From Caballeronia calidae (GTDB taxonomy: Bacteria; Pseudomonadota; Gammaproteobacteria; Burkholderiales; Burkholderiaceae), in NCBI RefSeq assembly GCF_900044055.2, contig NZ_FCOX02000070.1:1-32162 (forward strand): a stretch of DNA of 32,162 nucleotides. Reading direction: 5' to 3'. Both the position numbers and the translations under genes were made by a program. Of this stretch, positions 15,470 to 22,705 are shown piece by piece. A model generated the notes under the pieces. That model saw only the letters and a program-made list of their open reading frames with translations, did not search any database and was not told the origin of the DNA. Position 1 is the stretch's first letter. Every line of letters starts with the position of its first letter.

Positions 15470-16711
15470 ATGGTAATTGCACGCAGTCTGCGCGCACTCG
15501 ACTGGCTGAACTTCTTCGTCGCCAACGTGCAGACCGGCTTCGGCCCTTTCATCGCTTCGTACCTCGCGGCCAACAAGTGGACGCAGGGCGAGATCGGCCT
15601 GATGCTTTCCGTCGGCACGATCAGCGCGATGGCGAGCCAGCTGCCGGCAGGCGCGCTCGTCGATGCGATGCGCAACAAGAAGTTCGCCGCGCTCTCCGCG
15701 ATCATCGCGATCATCGTGAGCGCGCTCCTGCTCGCCGCGAGCCCGACGTTCATCCCGGTTTTCGCGGCCGAAGTGCTGCACGGCTTCGCGAGTTGCATGC
15801 TCGTCCCCGCGATGGCCGCGATCTCGCTCGCCCTCGTCTCCCGCGCCGATCTCGGCGACCGGCTCGGCCGCAATGCGCGCTGGGCGTCGATCGGCAGCGC
15901 GTTGACCGCGGCATTGATGGGCGCGTTCGGCGAGTATTTGTCGCTGCGCTCGGTGTTCTTCCTCACCGCGGCGCTCGCCTTGCCCGCGATCGTCGCGCTG
16001 CGCATGATCCACTACGATGCGCCGCCCGTCGTACCGCGCGCGCCACCCGGCAAGCCGAGGCTCACGCCCGAGGGCGAAGAGCGCGAATCGCTGCGCGAGT
16101 TGCTGAAGGACCGACGGCTTCTGATTTTCGCGGCGTGCGTGGTGCTCTTTCACTTGTCGAACGCGGCAATGCTGAATCTGGCCGCCGGCGAAGTGACCGC
16201 GCACATGGGCGACAACGTCCAACTCGTGATCGCGGCGTGCATCATCGTGCCGCAGTTCATTGTCGCGGCGATGTCGCCGTGGGTCGGGCGGCAGGCACAG
16301 AAGTGGGGGCGCAGGCCGGTGCTGATTCTCGGCTTCTGTGCGCTGCCCATACGGGCGATTCTGTTCGCGGGCGTGAGCAGCCCGTATCTGCTCGTGCCGG
16401 TGCAGATGCTCGACGGCATCAGTGCTGCCGTGTTCGGCGTGATGCTGCCGCTCATTGCCGCCGATGTCGCCGGCGGGCGCGGGCACTACAACCTGACGAT
16501 CGGGTTTTTCGGGCTTGCGGCGGGCGTCGGTGCGACGCTTTCCACGGCTGCGGCGGGATTTGCCGCCGATCGCTTCGGCACGTCGATGAGCTTCTTCGGA
16601 CTCGCCGGCGCGGGCGCGCTCGCGGTGCTGATGGTCTGGCTCGCGATGCCGGAGACGCGGGGAGCGCAGGTGGTGAAGGAGGAACCGGCCAAGCCGTCGG
16701 TGGGGGTTTAG
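15470..16711 (+). CDS. MFS transporter (413 aa)
   Basis: Twelve-helix major facilitator layout. It opens SLRALDWLNFFVANVQTGFGPFIASYLA, with a first-half motif LVDAMRNKKFAALSAI and then DRLGRNARWASIGSAL. The central cytoplasmic loop is charged (PPGKPRLTPEGEERESLRELLKDRR), and the second half has VGRQAQKWGRRPVLILGF. The last helix is followed by a short polar tail. It is likely a drug/proton or metabolite exporter in the inner membrane; the substrate is unknown. It is 31 nt downstream of the PRC-barrel lipoprotein gene on the same strand, so an operon is plausible. Its stop overlaps by four nt the stop of the small minus-strand reading at 16708-16968. Confidence 0.92.
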   Translation: MVIARSLRALDWLNFFVANVQTGFGPFIASYLAANKWTQGEIGLMLSVGTISAMASQLPAGALVDAMRNKKFAALSAIIAIIVSALLLAASPTFIPVFAAEVLHGFASCMLVPAMAAISLALVSRADLGDRLGRNARWASIGSALTAALMGAFGEYLSLRSVFFLTAALALPAIVALRMIHYDAPPVVPRAPPGKPRLTPEGEERESLRELLKDRRLLIFAACVVLFHLSNAAMLNLAAGEVTAHMGDNVQLVIAACIIVPQFIVAAMSPWVGRQAQKWGRRPVLILGFCALPIRAILFAGVSSPYLLVPVQMLDGISAAVFGVMLPLIAADVAGGRGHYNLTIGFFGLAAGVGATLSTAAAGFAADRFGTSMSFFGLAGAGALAVLMVWLAMPETRGAQVVKEEPAKPSVGV

Positions 16712-16968
16712 GGCGGTGTTTGCTCGTCCGGGCTTATTGCCGGAGCAGGTTGGACGTGCGCGTCATCGGGCGCACGGACAAGGCGCATGATGTGGAATGT
16801 GTAAACGCTTCTGGCGACAGCGCACGACGCATTCCCTCTTGCCTGCAGCATGCTGGCGACCTCCTCGGATGTGCGGACCGATACTACGACCCTGTCTCGT
16901 AGCACTTGAGGCTTGCCACCGCCAGGAGCGTTGCCGCGATACTCGCAGTGGATCAGGAATTTGGGCAT
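16708..16968 (-). CDS. Hypothetical protein (86 aa), uncertain
   Basis: A short reading, MPKFLIHCEYRGN..., whose composition is less arginine-rich than the usual antisense artefacts here. It has a plausible beta-alpha opening and a central RVVVSVRTSEEVASML. The C-terminus is proline-rich. No strong ribosome binding site precedes the ATG at 16968. It lies at the edge of the AT-rich island and overlaps the MFS stop by four nt tail to tail. It may be a small real gene acquired with the island or a chance frame. Confidence 0.4.
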   Translation of the reverse strand: MPKFLIHCEYRGNAPGGGKPQVLRDRVVVSVRTSEEVASMLQARGNASCAVARSVYTFHIMRLVRAPDDAHVQPAPAISPDEQTPP

Positions 16969-17185
16969 GGCCCCGTTCGTTTTGCTGCGCGGCCATCAGT
17001 TTCGAGGTACTAGGTAGGCCAGGCTTCCAGATCTGTCTCCAGCGCAACCACGCGCCGGGCTCCACAGAATACATTGGAACCCTACATTTAAGATTCCACG
17101 ATAATCTGGAAATTTTTCCACAAAAAGCCGCAATCGGCGCGGATGCCTATGTTTGCGATTCAAAGTTTGGATTCACGTTTGCGAG

Positions 17186-17653
17186 TCAAGGTAATTGTCG
17201 ATAATAAGGCTTGATTGAGTCGATCACGACTTCACGACACGTTAATACAATATTCAAACCAAGATTAGGATTGAGATCGAAGGTAATCAGCCCGTTGTCT
17301 TCTCTACTTAACTTAATTTCTCTTATCCATGCTTCCTCGATCATCGCGTTGATATCGATCTCTCCCGATATTATTTCCATCAGCTTTACCACAACCACAT
17401 AGTCCGGGCAGCCGTCCGTATTTTGCGGTCCATACCGATTGTGAAGAATTTCGAGTGTTAGATCGACGAAATCCCGCTCACAACCAGGAAACAGGGGATG
17501 CCCATCGTCATCGAGGCGCGATGTCCGTGTTCGCTGCATGAGGAAGCTTTGAACTGCTGAATCGTGGAATGAAGGATACGAGCCAATAACTCGCGGAAGC
17601 GAAAATCCATTCCTCGCAAGACCCCAACCATAAGTTTCCGTTTCATTTTTCAT
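17186..17653 (-). CDS. Imm50-like immunity protein (155 aa)
   Basis: From the ATG at 17653. The key family signature is PSFHDSAVQSFLM near residue 25, followed by long beta strands (DFVDLTLEILHNRYG, PDYVVVVKLMEII, GLITFDLNPNLGLNIVLTC). This matches the general pattern of Imm50 immunity proteins of polymorphic toxin systems: SFHD, then alternating strands. The base composition is clearly AT-richer than that of neighbouring genes, pointing to transfer. The upstream reading frame is open and carries the tail of a toxin-like protein that runs into this gene without a stop. It would neutralise the cognate toxin in the cytoplasm. The family name comes from memory of the pattern, not from a search. 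Confidence 0.65.
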   Translation of the reverse strand: MKNETETYGWGLARNGFSLPRVIGSYPSFHDSAVQSFLMQRTRTSRLDDDGHPLFPGCERDFVDLTLEILHNRYGPQNTDGCPDYVVVVKLMEIISGEIDINAMIEEAWIREIKLSREDNGLITFDLNPNLGLNIVLTCREVVIDSIKPYYRQLP

Positions 17654-18061
17654 CGGTGTCTTTCTCAATGATTGGCGCTTCGGTATTGGAGACATAGGTA
17701 AATGAGCGGGATCGCGCCTGCCATCCCAGAAGTTATGCCGGTGTGCCTCGCCGTGACTCTCGTGATACTGAGCACTCAAGTTTCCATTAGCGTCAAAAAA
17801 GTCCGTATCCAGGCCATTTGGACTTAGAAGGAATCCACCGGGTTCATTTCCTGTCATCCCGACGCCGCGCGCCGCTAGCTCCGTCACGTCCTCGCTCAAT
17901 GCCTCCGACTGATACTCGAACGGCTGCGCGTCCGCGAGTAACGCACCGCCGCTGCCTGAATCACCGAAGCGCTTGAGCATCAAATCGCCGCCGCTGTCGT
18001 CGGCCGTATCTGCGCCGCCAAATTCATCTATCGCGGCGGTCTTCGCTCGCCCCTCGCGGCG
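17654..18061 (-). pseudogene. C-terminal remnant of a polymorphic toxin
   Basis: The frame is open from just after a TGA at 18064-18062 down into the immunity gene, but it has no credible start: a TTG at 17983 is only the first possible initiator. The peptide contains FGGADTADDSGGDLMLKRFG; then FLLSPNGLDTDFFDANGNLS; then YHESHGEAHRHNFWDG and LPMSPIP. A His-rich HESHGxxHxHN block followed by LPxSPI close to the end is typical of toxin tips of Rhs, CdiA-like or other polymorphic toxins. The large N-terminal delivery part is absent; the 8-oxoguanine deaminase gene starts 50 nt beyond. I infer an orphan cassette left after rearrangement. Confidence 0.55.
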
Positions 18062-18110
18062 TCATACGGCTGCCCCGGGCGCTTTCCGGCGTTGCCACCG
18101 CCTCAGCCCC

Positions 18111-19469
18111 TTACGCGCTATTCGCCAGCTTCTCCGCCAGCCGGTTGTGCCGCTCCACGACCGCGCCAAGATCCAGCGTCGTCAATCGGCCTTCCTTCAC
18201 CACGACCTTTCCGTCGATCACGCTCGTCGATACCTGCGATGGCGCGCAGAACACCAGCGCCGCGACCGGATCGTGCAAGGCGCCGGCGAATGCCGGCTGC
18301 GACAGGTCGAACGACACGAAATCCGCCGCCATGCCGGGAGCGAGCGCGCCGATGTCGTCGCGATTGAGCACCTTGGCGCCGCCGAGCGTCGCGATTTCGA
18401 GCGCTTCGCGCGCGGTCATCGCGTCCGGGCCGAAGCCGACGCGCTGCAACAGCAACGCCTGACGCACCTCCGCGACCATCTGCGCGCCGTCGTTCGATGC
18501 CGACCCGTCCACGCCGATGCCCACCGGCACGCCCGCATCGCGCATCGCACGGATCGGGGCGATGCCCGACGCGAGCCGCATGTTCGAGCACGGACAGTGC
18601 GCGACGCCGGTGCCGGTGCGCGCAAACAGATCGATGCCCGGCTTGTCCAGTTGAACGCAGTGCGCGTGCCACACGTCATGACCGACCCAGCCGAGGTCTT
18701 CCGCGTACTCGGCCGGCGTCATGCCGAATTTCTCGCGGCTGTACGCGACATCGTTCAGGTTCTCGGCCAGGTGCGTGTGCAGCGACACACCGTATTCACG
18801 CGCGAGCACCGCCGCATCGCGCATCAATTCGCGGCTCACTGAAAACGGCGAGCACGGCGCGACGACCACGCGCAACATCGCGTAGCGACCTTCGTCGTGA
18901 TATGTCTCGATGAGGCGCTGCGAGTCCTTCAGGATCGCGTCTTCCTTTTCGACGACCGAATCGGGAGGCAGGCCGCCGTCCTTCTGCCCGACGCTCATGC
19001 TGCCGCGCGCCGCGTGAAAGCGCATGCCGATCTCGCGCGCAGCCGCGATGCTGTCATCGAGCCGGCTGCCGTTCGGGTAAATGTACAGATGGTCACTCGA
19101 TGTCGTGCAGCCGGACAGCAGCAGTTCGGCCATCGCGGTCTTGGTCGAGACGTTGATCATCTCGGGCGTCAGATGCGCCCAGATCCTGTACAGATTCGTG
19201 AGCCAGCCGAACAGTTCGGCGTTCTGTGCGGCGGGAATCGCGCGCGTCAGGCTCTGATACATGTGATGGTGCGTATTGACGAGGCCTGGGATGACGAGAT
19301 GGCCGCGCATGTCGAGCACGTCGTCGGCGGTGGACGGGAGTTCGCTCGTCGGTCCGGCCGCGATAATGCGATTGCCTTCGATATAAAGGCCGCCATCGGC
19401 GATTTCGCGGCGGTTCTCGTCCATCGTGACGAGCATGTGGGCGTTCTTGACCAAAAGACTGCGTTGCAT
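18111..19469 (-). CDS. 8-oxoguanine deaminase (amidohydrolase)
   Basis: 452 aa from the ATG at 19469 (GGAGAG upstream). It is a metal-dependent amidohydrolase of the 8-oxoguanine deaminase/AtzA-TrzN group, which converts 8-oxoguanine to urate and ammonia. Landmarks: NTHHHMYQSLTRAIP with metal ligands His67 and His69; ELLLSGCTTSSDHLY; APCSPFSVSRELM; LHTHLAEN; HCVQLDKPGI; HCPCSNMRLASGIAPI; and the metal Asp in GVDGSASNDGAQM. These blocks follow closely the characterised Pseudomonas 8-oxoguanine deaminase as I remember it. Guanine deaminase or another aminopurine deaminase is the alternative. It is divergent from uraH-puuD, which consume the urate it makes. Confidence 0.88.
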   Translation of the reverse strand: MQRSLLVKNAHMLVTMDENRREIADGGLYIEGNRIIAAGPTSELPSTADDVLDMRGHLVIPGLVNTHHHMYQSLTRAIPAAQNAELFGWLTNLYRIWAHLTPEMINVSTKTAMAELLLSGCTTSSDHLYIYPNGSRLDDSIAAAREIGMRFHAARGSMSVGQKDGGLPPDSVVEKEDAILKDSQRLIETYHDEGRYAMLRVVVAPCSPFSVSRELMRDAAVLAREYGVSLHTHLAENLNDVAYSREKFGMTPAEYAEDLGWVGHDVWHAHCVQLDKPGIDLFARTGTGVAHCPCSNMRLASGIAPIRAMRDAGVPVGIGVDGSASNDGAQMVAEVRQALLLQRVGFGPDAMTAREALEIATLGGAKVLNRDDIGALAPGMAADFVSFDLSQPAFAGALHDPVAALVFCAPSQVSTSVIDGKVVVKEGRLTTLDLGAVVERHNRLAEKLANSA

Positions 19470-19940
19470 CGGCTTGCTCTCCAGAGACGATCGGGGAACC
19501 AGAAAAGCCCCGGTTACCCAGCGTCTGCCGCCGTCTTCGGGACGCCGCAAATATGCATCGATATCGCGCGCATCGCCACTGTCCGCGGCCAAAAAATCGG
19601 ACGCAATCGAACTGCCGCCATAGTCGTCTTAAAGCCGGCAATATATTCGCGAATTTTGGCGCGGGTAGCATCGCTCAAGCATCGTACGAATGCGCCTGTG
19701 CGCCCTGCCCGCCAAGGCTTACGTGCCGCTGTCATGCGTTGGGCATTATCTTTCCTATCGCGGGCGCACAGCGCGTCTCAAATTCCTACAATGCTGTACA
19801 CGGCGCGCATCTGAAACGCCGACGGGTATGTAGCCACTGACGTGGAGCCTCGATCCGCCGCAGACGCACCGGAAACGACCGGTGCCGAATTTCGGATCGA
19901 TGCGCAAAGCCGGATCTCGCACAACTCAAGGAAACTGCGA
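19470..19940. other. Divergent intergenic region between 8-oxoguanine deaminase and uraH
   Basis: 471 nt without a gene. It should carry promoters for both directions of the urate branch. I see an AT-rich stretch with a 10-nt palindrome, ATTCGCGAAT (19645-19654), and a TACAAT hexamer (19787-19792) that could be a -10 for uraH-puuD, though no good -35 goes with it. Open frames here look like chance. Confidence 0.4.
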
Positions 19941-20294
19941 ATGGGCAAGCTTACTACCCACGTCCTCGACACCGCGCACGGCCGCCCGGGCGCCAACATC
20001 AAAGTCGAGCTGTTCGCGCTCAACGGCGACGCCCGCCGCGCGATCAAGACCATCCACACCAACGACGACGGCCGCGCCGATGCGCCCCTGCTCGAAGGCG
20101 CCGATCTCGAAACCGGTGAATACGAACTCGTGTTCCACGCGGGCGATTACTTCGCCGCGTTCGGCGTGAAAGTGCCCGAGCCGCGCTTCGTCGATCGCGT
20201 GGTGCTGCGCTTCGGCATCGCGGATGCGTCGGCGCACTATCACGTGCCGCTGCTGGTGTCGCCGTGGGCGTACAGCACCTATCGCGGAAGCTGA
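19941..20294 (+). CDS. uraH: 5-hydroxyisourate hydrolase UraH
   Basis: 117 aa, the family's normal size, from the ATG at 19941 with AAGGA eight nt upstream; a longer reading from 19842 is not needed. It is the transthyretin-like HIU hydrolase, converting 5-hydroxyisourate to OHCU. Signatures: LTTHVLDTAHGRPG with the catalytic His7, IKTIHTNDDGR, HYHVPLLVSPWAYSTYRGS with the diagnostic C-terminal YRGS. It has no periplasmic signal, so it is cytoplasmic. puuD follows after 73 nt on the same strand, giving a substrate-product pair. Confidence 0.95.
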   Translation: MGKLTTHVLDTAHGRPGANIKVELFALNGDARRAIKTIHTNDDGRADAPLLEGADLETGEYELVFHAGDYFAAFGVKVPEPRFVDRVVLRFGIADASAHYHVPLLVSPWAYSTYRGS

Positions 20295-20367
20295 GCGGAA
20301 GCCAAGCGGAAGTTAAAGCACAGCTTGAACCCCACAAGCACATAACGAATCGGTAGTGGAGGAGTAC

Positions 20368-21561
20368 ATGGAAGGCTTTGTCACCGACTGGCTCAATCTC
20401 GTATTGCGCTGTCTGCACGTCATCGTCGCGATCGCGTGGATCGGAGAATCGTTCTACTTCGTCGCGCTCGACAACAGTTTGAAACCGCCCACGGACCCGA
20501 ACGCCCGCCGACGCGGCGTGTTCGGCGATTTCTGGCACGTCCACGGCGGCGGCTTCTATCACATGCAGAAGTATTCCGTCGCGCCGCAGGACATGCCGGA
20601 GAACCTGCACTGGTCGTTCTGGCCGTCGTACACCACGTGGATGTCGGGCTTCGGCCTCTTCTTCGTGCTGTATCTGATGTCGCCGACCACCTACCTCATC
20701 GACAAGAGCGTGCTCGACATGGGGCCGGTCGTCGCGGTGTCCGCCGCGCTCGGCTTCCTGATGGCCGGCTGGATCGTGTATGACTCGCTGTGCCGCCTGC
20801 TCGGCACCAACGACAAGCTGCTCGGCATCTGCGTGGGCATCTATGTGCTGGTGGCGGCGTTCATCGCGTGTCACGTGTTCGCAGGCCGCGCCGCGTATCT
20901 GATCACCGGCGCGATGATCGCGACGATCATGTCGGCCAACGTGTTCTTCGTCATCATTCCGGGCCAGCGCAAGATGGTCGCGGCGATGCTGAAGGGCGAG
21001 ACGCCGAACGCGATCTACGGCAAGCGCGGCAAGCAGCGCTCGGTGCACAACACCTACTTCACGCTGCCGGTGGTGTTCGCGATGCTGTCGAACCACTACG
21101 CGATGACCTACACGCACAAGTACAACTGGGTGATCCTCGTGCTCATCATGCTGGCGGGCGCGCTCATTCGCCAGTTCTTCGTGATGCGCCATCGCGGCCA
21201 GGTGCTGTGGTACATGCCGGTCGCGGGTCTCGTGCTGGTGCTCGGCGCATTCGCCTGGACGATGCCCGCGCCGTCGGTGCCGGTCGCGCAAGCCGCGGGT
21301 GCGCCGACGATCAAGGTCGCCGACATTCAGCCGATCATCCAGCAACGTTGCGCGACGTGCCACTCCGCGCACCCGACGATGATGGGCAGCGCGCCCTCCG
21401 GCGTGTTGCTCGATACACCTGCCGAGATCAAGCAGAACGCGCAGCGCGTGCATCAGCAGGCGGTGACGTTGAAGGCGATGCCGCTCGGCAATGTCACGCA
21501 AATGACAGATGCGGAGCGCCAGAAAGTGGCCGCGTGGTTCGCAGGCGGCGCGGTGGAATGA
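20368..21561 (+). CDS. puuD: Membrane-bound urate oxidase PuuD with cytochrome c domain
   Basis: 397 aa from the ATG at 20368 (GGAGG just upstream; a GTG 12 nt earlier is less likely). The N-terminal 300 residues form the DUF989 membrane domain with about eight helices: CLHVIVAIAWIGESFYFVAL, HVHGGGFYHMQKY and FWPSYTTWMSGFGLF. The C-terminus is a cytochrome c domain with one haem site, CATCH (Cys328, Cys331, His332), and TLKAMPLGNVTQMT supplying the distal Met. PuuD proteins oxidise urate to 5-hydroxyisourate and pass electrons to cytochrome c rather than making H2O2 like soluble uricase. It works with uraH immediately upstream. A terminator follows at 21584-21617. Confidence 0.95.
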   Translation: MEGFVTDWLNLVLRCLHVIVAIAWIGESFYFVALDNSLKPPTDPNARRRGVFGDFWHVHGGGFYHMQKYSVAPQDMPENLHWSFWPSYTTWMSGFGLFFVLYLMSPTTYLIDKSVLDMGPVVAVSAALGFLMAGWIVYDSLCRLLGTNDKLLGICVGIYVLVAAFIACHVFAGRAAYLITGAMIATIMSANVFFVIIPGQRKMVAAMLKGETPNAIYGKRGKQRSVHNTYFTLPVVFAMLSNHYAMTYTHKYNWVILVLIMLAGALIRQFFVMRHRGQVLWYMPVAGLVLVLGAFAWTMPAPSVPVAQAAGAPTIKVADIQPIIQQRCATCHSAHPTMMGSAPSGVLLDTPAEIKQNAQRVHQQAVTLKAMPLGNVTQMTDAERQKVAAWFAGGAVE

Positions 21562-21583
21562 GTTTGCCGCTTTGAGCCAAGAG

Positions 21584-21617
21584 AAATGCCCCGCTTCGTT
21601 TCGAGCGGGGCATTTTT
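21584..21617. terminator. Bidirectional terminator between puuD and threonine aldolase
   Basis: AAATGCCCCGCT (21584-21595) pairs perfectly with AGCGGGGCATTT (21604-21615), and T-runs follow on the plus strand. It lies 22 nt after the puuD stop and a few nt from the ltaE stop on the other strand, so it probably serves both convergent genes. Confidence 0.85.
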
Positions 21618-21620
21618 CAT

Positions 21621-22625
21621 TCAACGCGCGAAGTATTCCTTCACCGCGCGAATGACGGTGTCGATATCCGCGCGCGACACATCGCGATGCGTGACGAAGC
21701 GCGATGCATACAGCATCTGCATGAGAATGCCGCGCTCCTTCAGAAAGACTTCTAGCGGCGCGCAATGCGCCTCGGGAATGCGCGCGAAAACCATGTTGGT
21801 CGCGTGCGCCTGCACCTCGATTTCGCCGATTTGCGCGAGACCGGCGGCGAGATGCGCGGCGTTGTCGTGGTCCTGCGCGAGGCCGTCGACGTGATGGTCC
21901 AGTGCGTACAGGCACGCCGCCGCGAGCACGCCCGCTTGCCGCATGCCGCCGCCCAGCACCTTGCGCCAGCGGCCCGCGACTTCGATCAATGCTTTCGGCC
22001 CGACCAGCACCGAACCCACCGGCGCGCCCAGGCCTTTCGAACAGCAGATCGAGACCGTATCGAACGGCGCGCACAGATCGCTGACCGGCTTGTCCGATGC
22101 AACCGCCGCATTGAACACGCGCGCGCCGTCGAGATGCGTCGACAGACCGCGATCGCGCGCGAGTTGCGTCGCCTCGACGACGTAATCGGCCGGCAGCACT
22201 TTGCCGCCGATCGTGTTCTCCAGCGCCAGCAGCTTCGTGCGCGCGAAGTGATTGTCGATCGGCTTGATCGCCGCCGCGATCTTGTCGAGCGGCAGCGAGC
22301 CGTCAGGCGCGTTTTCGATCGGCTGCGGCTGGATGCTGCCGAGCACCGCCGCACCGCCGCCCTCGTACTTGTACGTGTGCGCGGCCTGCCCGACGATGTA
22401 TTCGTCGCCGCGCGCGCAATGCGCCATCAAGGCCGCGAGGTTGCTTTGCGTGCCGCTCGGGAAGAACAGGCCCGCTTCCTTGCCGGTGCGCTCCGCGAGC
22501 GACGATTGCAATCTGATGACGGTCGGGTCGTCGCCCCAGACGTCGTCGCCGACTTCGGCCGCCGACATGGCGTTGAGCATGGCCTTGCCCGGACGGGTAA
22601 CGGTGTCGCTGCGTAGATCGATCAT
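21621..22625 (-). CDS. ltaE: Low-specificity L-threonine aldolase
   Basis: 334 aa. A fold-type I PLP enzyme that cleaves L-threonine/allo-threonine to glycine and acetaldehyde. It starts MIDLRSDTVTRPG. Key residues: His83 (stacking on PLP) in AAHTYKYEGGG, Asp166 in THLDGAR, and the Schiff-base Lys197 in SICCSKGLGAPVGS. The numbering agrees with E. coli LtaE (His83, Lys197). It is cytoplasmic. It sits between the two purine-degradation blocks; glycine metabolism linked to glyoxylate, the end product of that pathway, is a possible but unproven reason. Confidence 0.93.
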   Translation of the reverse strand: MIDLRSDTVTRPGKAMLNAMSAAEVGDDVWGDDPTVIRLQSSLAERTGKEAGLFFPSGTQSNLAALMAHCARGDEYIVGQAAHTYKYEGGGAAVLGSIQPQPIENAPDGSLPLDKIAAAIKPIDNHFARTKLLALENTIGGKVLPADYVVEATQLARDRGLSTHLDGARVFNAAVASDKPVSDLCAPFDTVSICCSKGLGAPVGSVLVGPKALIEVAGRWRKVLGGGMRQAGVLAAACLYALDHHVDGLAQDHDNAAHLAAGLAQIGEIEVQAHATNMVFARIPEAHCAPLEVFLKERGILMQMLYASRFVTHRDVSRADIDTVIRAVKEYFAR

Positions 22626-22705
22626 GCGCTCTTCCCTTTTGCGTGCTCATCGAGAAGCGCTATGTTACATGCCGACGATCGATCGCACCCGTGCGCGCGC
22701 GATGC

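Noticed and set aside
20044..22074. 676-codon minus-strand frame across puuD
   Set aside because: His/Arg-rich antisense of uraH, puuD and part of ltaE; no domain recognisable.
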